DNA of 64,000 nucleotides from Boswellia sacra (taxonomy: Eukaryota; Streptophyta; Magnoliopsida; Sapindales; Burseraceae): positions 186,001 through 250,000 of the forward strand of contig SNVD02011059.1 of the NCBI GenBank assembly GCA_013180625.2, given 5' to 3'. Shown piece after piece: positions 51,717-62,600 of the stretch. The position numbers and the translations under genes were made by a program. Positions within the stretch are counted from its first letter, which is position 1, and every line of letters begins with the position of its first letter. The notes under the pieces were generated by a model. It ran no database searches and was not told where the DNA came from. It saw nothing but the letters and a program-made list of their open reading frames with translations.

Positions 51717-52666
51717 TTGAAACTGAAATTGAAAAAAAAAATCTGAAAAGAAAAAGGACAGAGAAACATTTGGTCCATCGATCTGAAACATATTTATATG
51801 GTGGACCCTTTTGTTACATATAGCTAGACAAATATCTCAAGTATCCTTTCTCGAACTTAAATGCCACATATATAATATAAAGGGTTTGGGATGCATTTGC
51901 TGCACCGTTGATGTGGAAAATATTTTCTTTCTCTCCTACTTTGGATGCATCCCACTGACTTACTGCATCACGTCAGCAGTATGGTGGATGCACCCAAGAC
52001 TCTCTTTAATTATAAATATAAATATATGAATTCTCTAATACAAAGAGGTTTAAGATGGAACCTTAATTATAATCACAATTAATTAAACAACGATTTTTAG
52101 AGGTTGTTTGTATCTGCAAAATGAGTCAAATGTTGCTTAAATTGATATAGCAAACATTAATTACATAGTTCGGTTAATCTTCTGATGATCATTCTGGCAT
52201 TCACAAACATTAAAAATCTTCTCAAGCATATATATATATCAATGATTCGAATATGGAGAAATTAGTTTTATTTGTGTATAAAAAATTGTAGCATTATCGA
52301 TCTTCGAAAATTTTCCCTTCCTAATACTTTTGGTATGTGATTCATTCACTTGGGAATAGCTTTTTAACCTAGTTATTAATATTGGTAATTTTTATATTTG
52401 ATTTTGGATCATCTAAACAACGATTTGAACATTAATGACGTGATCACTCATGCCAATACGATACAATGTTATATATGTAAATACTCATTATGTATATTGA
52501 TACATTTCTATATCAATATAAATTAATATATTCGATTACTTTTTTTAACATATATAATTAATTAACTTTTGTCAAAATGACAATTGTTAGAACCAATTTA
52601 GGAAAATAGTGTTCTATTTTTTTTGCAAGTTTTTAATTACTCTTGAGAAATCTTGCTCTTAAAAAC

Positions 52667-52697
52667 TATATATAAAATGCTGCTCACTATGCATGCA
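52667..52697 (+). promoter_or_regulatory. TATA box and RY motif of defensin-like gene 2
   Basis: TATATATAA (52667-52675) and CATGCA (52692-52697), with the same spacing as in the other two units. Confidence 0.6.
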
Positions 52698-52755
52698 CAT
52701 GTAAGCGCAATTATCCTTAATTAACAGAAACTTTGAGAAGTCCTCCGTCGAGAGA

Positions 52756-53089
52756 ATGGCTCAAATGAAAGTTTTCTCCTTTGTTCTTATTGTAGCCCTC
52801 ATGCTAATGCCATGCATACGTAAGTAATATATAAAGTTAAATGTACGTAATTAATGTGTTTTCCATTGTCAAAATTGATTAATGTAAGTCGGAGTAATGT
52901 GGCTTTTAATTTTCAGATTGCAGGTGGGAAGTTGCCGGGGAAACTGAAACACATGTGGATTCAAAATGTTGCCGTGATCATCATGAGGCGGAGGGGTGTG
53001 TGCCAGATTCATGCTGGAACAAGTGCAAGGCAGGTTGCGACAAAGGAGGCTTCTGCAAGAAAGCTCACCTGTGTCATTGCTATTGCTAA
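52756..53089 (+). CDS. Defensin-like cysteine-rich secreted peptide, copy 2
   Basis: Exons 52756-52819 and 52917-53089 give 78 aa with the same signal peptide and ten-Cys mature pattern as copy 1. Differences by eye: a Leu-to-Met change before the signal-peptide end, and two changes in the short mature N-terminus (ETHVD for EIHVN). All mature cysteines and the splice sites are kept. Changes sit outside the Cys framework, which suggests the peptide is still under constraint or was recently copied. Confidence 0.88.
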
Positions 53090-54410
53090 TCAATATATAT
53101 GATCCTTAATTTCTTTCCATGTCTTAAAAATCTGTCCTATATCTTAATAAAAACACTTTCGCATCGCTTCTAGTTTTTAACCTTTTCTCAATGAATAATA
53201 TTATTCATACAATCAAGCTGATGTATAACGATTTAATTAGAGAAGATAATTTTAAATTTTAATTATATTAATTATATATATAATATAGTAATTAATCAAT
53301 AGTACCACATTAGTTTATACGAGTGAATATTGGGTGGATTTATTTACAAGTTTTCCTATTTTCAAGCAAATCTTTTTCTTTCACTAGTCTTCTTCCTGTT
53401 GTTTTTTTACTGTTATTTTATGTGTATTTAATTTTGACCGTAATATTTACTTACCATATAATCATATCCTAATTATTAATCTATATAAATATATATACAT
53501 ATAAATTATTCTTTCTTTTAATATATGATTTTAGAACGTGGAAATCAAAGTGAGAGAAACAAAATTACTTTTACGTAAAATAATGTATCGTTCATCTTTA
53601 AATTTCTTTTTTAAAAATACATACACTTGATGCTCACACTATTTAGGAAAATTGGTATCCAAAACCGTAGCCAATGAGCTGGTCCAATCAAAACTGTACG
53701 TTCTAAAGTTTCATCAAAGTATTTAGTCAAATAGATTGTAAGGCCATATTCACCTTCCAAAAAAACGTGAGACTATGTCCGCATGCAAGAAAACGTAAAG
53801 GGACGTAGTAAAGCTTAGGAGCTAATTATTTTTTTATTTGAATTTTGAATTTAACTTTTGTTTTTTTATTTAAGATTTAATCAAACATTTTTATATGAAT
53901 GGAAAGACCTAAATATTCTAGCTTCAATCTAAATGTAAATATTTTATTCATTTATTAATCCTTTAGTTTTCTTAAATATTCTTATAAAAATTCATTTATG
54001 ATCAATTTATATATAGCCTAATATTTTAATTTTGAGACATAACTATTTATTTCTAATTTTATGTTATGATTCTATAAATTTTTAAAATTATTTTATAGTT
54101 ATTTAGCTTATTTATGTATCAAATTCTTTTTTTAAAAAATAAATTATTTCCCAATATATACATTTAAATAAATTATATTAACAAAAAATTTTGATGTATA
54201 AATATTTTACCATGTAAAATAATCACAAGTAAAAATAATATACATATATATAGGAATATATGTATAAAATTATTAGTTTTGCAGATATTTCAACTCAGAT
54301 GTTAAAATAAAAAATCAAACATATTATTCATATTTTTATATTCAAACATATTCAGATTTTAATTTAATTCAGTCATATTTAGATTTTAGATAAAATAAAA
54401 TACCCCCTTA

Positions 54411-55957
54411 GTATAAGCTCCAAACCCTTGTTTCAAAAAACTAAAAAAAAAGGTTATGAGGCCACGAATATGTGTTCAATAAAAAATTATTCTATCCGGT
54501 CAATATTATCAATCAACATTACCAAAGCCAACCATTTCGTATGGAACTTAATAGTGATTTTTAATGAGATTTTCTTTATGATAATATTTAAAATCTCAAA
54601 AGATACATTGTCTATTAATACACAAAAGAATAAAATATACGATGGCATTGCTCACTCTGAATTCAATGCTAAAACAAAAACTTTGAATGAGTACGAGAAC
54701 AGTAGATGGAGAGAGATACGTTATGGACCCTATCATACTAACAAGACAAATATCTCAACTCAACTCTACTTACACGAACTTAAATGCCCTCCCGTTAGTA
54801 TAAGCTCCAAACCCTCGTTTAAAAAAACTAAAAAAAAGGTTATGAGGCCACGAATATGTGTTAAATAAAAAATTATTCTATCCGGTCAATATTATCAATC
54901 AACATTATCAAAGCCAACCATTTCGTATGGAACTTAATAGTGATTTTTAATGAGATTTTCTTTATGATAATATTTAAAATCTCAAAAGATACATTGTCTA
55001 TTAATACACAAAAGAATAAAATATACGATGGCATTGCTCACTCTGAATTCAATGCTAAAACAAAAACTTTGAATGAGTACGAGAACGGTAGATGGAGAGA
55101 GATACGTTGTGGACCCTATCATACTAACAAGACAAATATCTCAACTCAACTCTACTTACACGAACTTAAATGCCCTCCCCTTAGTATAAGCTCCAAACCC
55201 TCGTTTAAAAAAACTAAAAAAAAAAAAAGGTTATGAGGCCACGAATATGTGTTAAATAAAAATTATTCTATCCGGTCAATATTATCAATCAACATTACCA
55301 AAGCCAACCATTTCGTATGGAACTTAATAGTGATTTTTAATGAGATTTTCTTTATGATAATATTTAAAATCTCAAAAGATACATTGTCTATTAATACACA
55401 AAAGAATAAAATATACGATGGCATTGCTCACTCTGAATTCAATGCCAAAACAAAAACTTTGAATGAGTACGAGAACGGTAGATGGAGAGAGATATGTTGT
55501 GGACCCTATCATACTAACAAGACAAATATCTCAACTCAACTCTACTTACACGAACTTAAATGCCCTCCCCTTAATATAAGCTCCAAACCCTCGTTTAAAA
55601 AAACTAAAAAAAAAGGTTATGAGGCCACGAATATGTGTTAAATAAAAATTATTCTATCCGGTCAATATTATCAATCAACATTACCAAAGCCAACCATTTC
55701 GTATGGAACTTAATAGTGATTTTTAATGAGATTTTCTTTATGATAATATTTAAAATCTCAAAAGATACATTGTCTATTAATACACAAAAGAATAAAATAT
55801 ACGATGGCATTGCTCACTCTGAATTCAATGCTAAAACAAAAACTTTGAATGAGTACGAGAACGGTAGATGGAGAGAGATACGTTGTGGACCCTATCATAC
55901 TAACAAGACAAATATCTCAACTCAACTCTACTTACACGAACTTAAATGCCCTCCCTA
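54411..55957 (+). repeat. Fourfold tandem 387-bp module
   Basis: Copies start (at G/ATATAAGCTCC) at 54411, 54798, 55184 and 55574, giving periods of 387, 386 and 390 bp. Copies 2-4 are almost identical; copy 1 is slightly more diverged. Each holds an open frame of about 100-145 codons containing KIYDGIAHSEFNAK and YGPYHTNKTN or a close variant. No protein family is recognised, and frames cross module borders, so they are unlikely to be genes. Units 1 and 2 have one module each. Confidence 0.93.
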
Positions 55958-56019
55958 CTCATATATGGATAATACAACGTAATAGAGGTATAATAAAGCA
56001 TTCCTCCATTACTCGCTAA

Positions 56020-56492
56020 GATTGAATAAAGTGATCGAGCACCTGAAGATCTCAAAACTTTTTATATAAAGATAATTTTCTCGAACAATGAATTTGAAGA
56101 GGAGATTCCAATGTCAATTTAAAAACTTTTCCAATCATTACCTCCAATGTCACATCTCATCATCTTTGGCCAACCTAATAGAGGTAGAATCCCATAACAC
56201 CTTTACTAAAAAGCTCTCATGGGGAGAAATACCCCAAAAGATCTCAACCCTGGAATATTTTGATATCTCTCATGACAATCTTATAGGTCCCACACCACAA
56301 GAAAAACAATTCATGCATCGGCAAATAATTAATTCATTCGATGGAACCCTAGATTGTCGAAAGATCAAGGAAGAAGCTCTCCCTTTGAATTTGGTTGTGA
56401 TTGGATATGCATGCGGGCTAATAATTGGAGTCTTTAGTACTTGGAAAAATCCTTACCACAAGCCAAACATGAATGGCTTTCCAGAACATTAA
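56020..56492 (+). pseudogene. LRR receptor-like protein C-terminal remnant, unit 3
   Basis: The best-preserved remnant: an open frame from 56088 to 56492 (134 aa) carries STLEYFDISHDNLIGPTPQ, SFDGTLDCRK and the membrane segment LNLVVIGYACGLIIG, then a polar tail. An RLP of this type normally has hundreds of residues of LRR before this. Upstream LRR coding is absent and the start of the frame is out of phase with the LRR piece (EEEIPMSI), so it is a relic. Confidence 0.75.
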
Positions 56493-57136
56493 TTGAAACT
56501 GAAATTGAAAAAAAACTGAAAAGAAAAAGGTTTAAGACGGAATCTTAATTATAATCACAATTAATGAAACAACGATTTTTTGAGGTTGTTTGTATTTGCA
56601 GAATGAGTCAAATGTTGCTTAAATTGATATAGCAAACGTTATATAGTTCGGTTAATCTTCTGATGATCATTCTGGCATTGGCAAGCATTAAAATCTTCTC
56701 AAGCATATATATCAATGAGTAGAATGTGGAGAAATTAGTTTTATTTGTATATAAAAAATTGTAGCATTATCGATATTCGATAATTTTCCCTTCCTAATAC
56801 TTTTGGTATGTGACTCATTCACTTGTGAATAGCTTCTTAACCTATTTATTAATATTGGTAATTTTTATAATTGATTTGGATCATCTAAACAAAGATTTGA
56901 ACATTAATGACGTGATCGCCCATATCAATACGATACAATGTTATATATGTAAATACTCATGATGTATATTAACAAATTTCTATATAAATATAAAATATAT
57001 ACGATTACATCTTTTAACATATATAGTTAATTAACTTTTGTCAAAATGACAATTGTTAGAACCAATTTAGGAAAATAGTGTTCTATTTTTTTTTGCAAGT
57101 TTTTAATTGCTCTTGAGAAATCGTGCCCTTAAAAAC

Positions 57137-57167
57137 TATATATAAAATGCTGCTCACTATGCATGCA
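57137..57167 (+). promoter_or_regulatory. TATA box and RY motif of defensin-like gene 3
   Basis: TATATATAA (57137-57145) and CATGCA (57162-57167), with the same 25-bp spacing as in units 1 and 2. Confidence 0.6.
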
Positions 57168-57225
57168 CATGTGAGCGCAATTATCCTTAATTAACAGAAA
57201 CTTTGAGAAGTTCTCCATCGAGAGA

Positions 57226-57559
57226 ATGGCTCAAATGAAAGTTTTCTCCTTTGTTCTTATTGTAGCCCTCATGCTATTGCCATGCATAGGTAAGTAATTA
57301 ATATATAGAGTTAAATGCAATTAATGTGTTTTCCATTGTCAAAATTGATTAATTTAAGTCGGAGTAATGTGGCTTTTAATTTTCAGATTGCAGGTGGGAA
57401 GTTGCCGGTGAAACTGAAACACATGTGAATTCAAAATGTTGCCGTGATCATCATGAGGCGGAGGGGTGTGTGCCAGATTCATGCTGGAACAAGTGCAAGG
57501 CAGGTTGCGACAAAGGAGGCTTCTGCAAGAAAGCTCACCAGTGTCATTGCTATTGCTAA
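57226..57559 (+). CDS. Defensin-like cysteine-rich secreted peptide, copy 3
   Basis: Exons 57226-57289 and 57387-57559 encode 78 aa. The exon 1 end differs by one base from copies 1 and 2 (ATAG|GTAAG instead of ATAC|GTAAG), changing His to Asp at the expected signal cleavage site. Near the C-terminus Leu is replaced by Gln just before CHCYC. The cysteine framework and GGFC are identical to the other copies. The frame is intact. Confidence 0.88.
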
Positions 57560-58334
57560 TATGATCCTTAATGTCTTTCCATGTCTTAAAAATCTTTCCT
57601 ATATCTTAATAAAAACACTTTCGCATCGCTTCTAGTTTTTACCGTTTTCTCAATGAATAATATTATTCGTACAATCAAGCTGATGTGTAATGATTTAATT
57701 GGAGAAGATAATTTTAAATTTTAATTATGTTAATTATGTATATGATATAGTAATTAATCAATAATATCACATTAGTTTATATGAGTGAATATTGGGTGGA
57801 TTTATTTACAAGTTTTCCTATTTCCAAGCATATCTTTTTCTTTCACTAGTCTTCTTAGTGTTGTCTTTTTACTCTTATTTTATGTATATTTAATTTTGGC
57901 CATAATATTTACTTACCATATAATCATATCCTAATTATTAATCTATATAAATATAAAAGATATACACATATAAATTATTCTTTCTTTTAATATATGATTT
58001 TAGAATGTGGAAATCAAAGTTAGAGAAACAAAATTACTTTTCGGTAAAATCATGTATCATTCATCTTTAAAGTTCTTAATTTTCTAAAAATACATACGCT
58101 TGCTGCCTGTTGGTATTATGACTACATTCTTATCATTAATGATAGTTTGTTAAATAATTTTCCTAAATAGTGTGATTGATAGCATGGCTTAAAAGCTAGC
58201 GGATGCTAATTGATATTATTAAACATAGCCATTTATTTATGTATATTTTGACGTCATAGCATGTTAAAATTGGTATCCAAAACCATAGCCAATGAGCTGA
58301 TCCAATCAAAACTGTACGTTCTAAAGTTTCATCT

Positions 58335-59209
58335 GAATTCATATTTTGAAATGATGTAATATTAATTTAATACTTATATTATTGATTATATTATCTCACA
58401 ATCCACTTGAAAATTATTAAAAAGAAATTTCACATCATTTAGGAGCAATTAACTATCCATACCTCATCGTCACCGGTTTAAAAGTTCATTACTTAAATTC
58501 TAGTCAAACCCTTCTTTAGTGATATTAAATTCTACCCAATAAGGCTTAGGTTCAAAGATTTATGCATTTGTGGATCTAATATTGCAATCCCTATTTTCAC
58601 ATGGTTATATTATTACTAATCGAAATAAAGTTTTTGAACACATTATATAGGTGGCTTAGGTTATGATGTAGGCAATCTGTTTGACTGTCAAACAACCAAA
58701 AATAGATCTTACATAGAAGGAAATCTGATAAAATCCAGACCTATTCAGCAAGAGCAGACATTGCACAACTGATATATTTCTCAAAATAAAGTAAAAGTCT
58801 TAAATAGCCTCTATCCCCTTTACCCTACTTAAGGTTTTTCAAAAATAAAGAAATAAAATAAAATAAAAAAAATGGCAGCTCTTAAAAATACAGTTATATA
58901 AGTAAATTTAGCGACGCCTTAAAATAACTATAAAGGATAGAGGCTCCCACATCACGTGATAATGGTTTTTCTTTGTTAAACAAACAATTTTTTTTTTTTT
59001 TTTTAAGTTTTTACTTCAATTCTTCTATTTCCAATACTTGACCAAGGATTTATTTGCAAAATTATTCTTCTCGAAAACACCGGGTCGGAGATCCGGTTGT
59101 AAAGTTGAAACAAATTAAAAAACGTGTCAAATTGTGAATGGTTAAAAGAAAAAATTACCTAGATAGACTCACACTAGATTACCACTACAAATATTCTATC
59201 GTCTCTCCG
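58335..59209. other. Spacer and promoter region upstream of CLO
   Basis: AT-rich DNA with a CACGTG G-box at about 58954 and a long T tract at about 58988. No gene was recognised. The right part is probably the CLO promoter and transcription start region. Confidence 0.5.
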
Positions 59210-59602
59210 CCATTTTCCAGTTTCTTCTCCTACGCTTTCAACACTCACAGACACTCGAACCCTCAAGTCATTCCTGGCCGCCCTCCTTCTCGCCGTACCA
59301 ACACGCATCATCTGCCACCACCTCTCAATAGCTTCCCGGCGCCAACCACCGCTGGTGAGTTTCCCTATTTGTTACTCTTTTTCTTCTTTGTTTGAATTTA
59401 CATGCTATAAATTTATATTCTTCTGATTTGTGGTATGTTTCAATGTTATGAACAACTATGTCATGCTTTTGGTTTAATTGAATTTTAGTAGTAGTATAAA
59501 GATTGATTTTAGTTAGAAATTGAAATTTCGTAAAGCTTAAACCCTAAACCCTGACTCTTAATCAAGTAATCGTTGATGGACTGTGGCAGATCTGAAATTA
59601 AT

Positions 59603-62600
59603 ATGGATGATAGTTTGTATGATGAGTTTGGAAACTACATTGGACCTGAGATAGAGTCCGACCGGGAGGATGATGTAGAGGATGAAGATGAAGAGCTGGA
59701 CAAGGCTGCTGAAGATGAGCCTATGTCAGACGGTGAGGGTGGTGCCACCAATGGCTGGATTATGGCGTCTAATGATGTTGACATGGATAACCAGATTGTT
59801 CTGGCTGAGGATAAGAAGTACTACCCGACCGCGGAAGAGGTTTATGGGGAAGATGTTGAGACATTGGTGATGGACGAGGACGAGCAGCCACTAGAACAAC
59901 CTATAATTAAACCAGTTAGGAACATAAAGTTTGAGGTTGGGGTAAAGGATTCTTCGACTTACGTATCGACCCAGTTTCTAATTGGCCTCATGTCCAATCC
60001 TGCTTTGGTACGGAATGTTGCTCTTGTGGGCCATTTGCATCATGGGAAGACAGTTTTTATGGATATGTTGATTGAGCAAACACACCACATGTCCACTTTT
60101 GATCCTAATAGTGAGAAGCATATGAGGTACACAGATACGAGGATTGACGAGCAAGAGAGAAGGATATCAATCAAGGCGGTTCCAATGTCTCTTGTTCTTG
60201 AGGATAGCAATTCGAAATCCTACCTCTGTAACATCATGGATACCCCTGGTCATGTCAATTTCTCTGATGAAATGACTGCTGCTCTAAGGCTTGCTGATGG
60301 TGCTGTTTTGATTGTTGATGCTGCTGAAGGAGTGCTGGTAAGTTATTCATTGTGTTATAAATTGCTATCATTCATCTATCAGATAATCTGAATATTTGCA
60401 TATTTTTATATTGCTTATAGTCAGAATTATTTTATCTTTTGGATTTTCATGAGATGCCTAAACTAGACCTCAGACTGCAGTTTAAAATTTCTGTGGTGAT
60501 GGTATCTCTTTGAAGGCGTTAGAGCTAGCACTTATGCAGATTGTGGTTTTGTTTACTCTATGATTGGTTGATAGTGCAGAGCAATATTACCTATTTGATT
60601 CAGCTATGCCTTGTGAATTGCCTTTGGGTTCTGTTGTTTAACGTGATCATGTTGTTATATGCCTTATTTCTATTGTGATGTGTTTTTTTTTTCTTTTGCC
60701 ATCTTTTGGCTCCTTGGTGTCAACCATGTGATAGCTATGGTGCTTGGTATGATAAATATGGCATTTTGGTATGCACAGGTGAACACAGAGAGGGCTATTC
60801 GCCATGCAATCCAGGATCGCCTGCCTATTGTGGTTGTTATCAATAAGGTAAGTCTATATACATACATGCGTCATTCTAAATTTCGAAGCTCATTATGGTG
60901 TAGCTCCTGAATGCCTTATATTTTCCTGCTTTTTCCTTATGTATTTTTTTCCATTGAAAGGTCGACAGGCTGATAACAGAATTGAAACTACCTCCCAAAG
61001 ATGCTTACCATAAACTCAGGCATACAATTGAAGTCATCAATAACCACATTTCTGCCGTTTCTGCAACCGCTGGACATGTTCAAGTTATTGATCCAGCTGC
61101 TGGAAATGTTTGTTTTGCTAGTGCTAGTGCAGGATGGTCTTTCACTTTGCAGTCATTTGCTAAACTATATGTCAAACTCCATGGAGTCCCATTTGATGCT
61201 GATAAATTTGCATCTCGTCTTTGGGGAGACATGTACTTTCATCCAGATACCAGGACCTTTAAGAAGAAACCCCCTGTGAGCGGAGGGGAAAGGTCATTTG
61301 TCCAATTTGTTCTTGAACCCCTCTACAAAATATATAGCCAAGTAATTGGAGAACATAAGAAGAGTGTAGAGGCGACTCTTGCAGAACTTGGTGTTACTCT
61401 TAGCAATGCAGCTTACAAATTGAATGTTAGGCCTCTGCTAAGGCTGGCATGCAGCTCAGTTTTTGGTGCAGCTGCAGGGTTTACTGATATGCTGGTTAAG
61501 CATATACCTTCTGCCAAAGATGCTGCAGCCAGGAAAGTAGATCATATATATACAGGACCAAAAAATTCTGTGATTTACAAGGCCATGGTAGATTGTGATC
61601 CTTCTGGCCCCCTGATGGTCAATGTGACCAAGCTGTATCCGAAGTCTGATTGCAGTGTCTTTGATGCTTTTGGTAGGGTTTACAGTGGTACAATTCAGAC
61701 AGGCCAGACTGTACGTGTACTGGGAGAAGGCTATTCTCCGGATGATGAGGAGGACATGACTGTAAAAGAAGTCACAAAATTATGGATCTATCAAGCCCGA
61801 GATAGGATACCTATAAGCAGTGCACCTCCCGGTTCTTGGGTTCTTATTGAAGGTGTTGATGCATCAATTATGAAAACTGCCACTCTCTGTAATCTGGATT
61901 ATGATGAAGATGTTTACATATTCCGGCCATTGCAATTCAATACCCTTCCTGTGGTAAAAACAGCTACAGAGCCCTTAAATCCTAGTGAGTTGCCTAAAAT
62001 GGTGGAGGGTCTTAGGAAAATTAGCAAAAGCTATCCTCTGGCCATAACCAAAGTTGAGGAGTCTGGAGAGCATACTATTTTAGGTACTGGAGAGTTGTAC
62101 TTGGATTCAATCATGAAAGATCTTAGAGAGCTCTATTCTGAAGTTGAAGTCAAGGTAGTTATTTTCTTATACCTCCTTTGTTGTTGGGTTTGAGGATCTT
62201 CCTCTTATTCTCTTGTGGGTATTTTGCATTAAGTTACATGCTTTGCTTAAATTGTAGGTGGCGGATCCTGTAGTCTCATTCTGTGAAACAGTGGTGGAGT
62301 CTTCATCAATGAAATGTTTTGCTGAAACACCCAACAAGAAAAATAAAATAACTATGGTAGGGAAGCCATTGAATCTTTTGTTGATTCTGATGCTTTTTGG
62401 ATTCACAATTGATATAGTAATCTAATAAGGTTCTTTATTTGGCAGATTGCAGAGCCATTGGAGAAGGGACTTGCAGAGGATATTGAGAATGGTGTTGTAA
62501 GCATTGATTGGAGTCGGAAGACACTTGGTGATTTCTTCAAAACAAGATATGACTGGGATTTGCTTGCGGCACGTTCTATATGGGCATTTGGCCCTGATAA

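Larger units (their letters stand above)
50055..53649 (+). repeat. Defensin-like/RLP tandem array, unit 2
   Basis: Unit of about 3.6 kb starting at TTGGTATCCAAAACCATAG. It has the same order as unit 1. Relative to unit 1 it lacks about 160 bp near its 3' end (around 53630) and has small deletions in the 387-bp module (50821 to about 51187). Confidence 0.88.
53650..58266 (+). repeat. Defensin-like/RLP tandem array, unit 3
   Basis: Unit of about 4.6 kb. It is longer than the others because the 387-bp module is present four times. It lacks the roughly 250-bp GGATGCA-rich spacer between the RLP remnant and the defensin-like gene. A start-of-unit remnant of about 68 bp (58267-58334) closes the array. 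Confidence 0.88.

Noticed and set aside
52869..53093. Antisense frames over the defensin-like exons
   Set aside because: They are complementary-strand shadows of the conserved exon 2 in each copy and have no signal of their own.
54411..55957. CRISPR-like or satellite array
   Set aside because: Repeats are 387 bp with no short repeat/unique spacer structure, and only four copies. It is a local tandem amplification in a plant genome.
54428..55982. Four open frames of 98-146 codons in the 387-bp modules as a repeated protein family
   Set aside because: Frames run across module junctions, share no recognised domain, and stay open simply because the modules are near-identical copies. Their single-copy counterparts in units 1 and 2 are broken or differ.
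59573..59602. Upstream in-frame ATG (MMDCGRS...) as the CLO start
   Set aside because: It lies before the AG acceptor at 59588-59589 of the 5' leader intron. [10 protein letters not shown] matches the family start.
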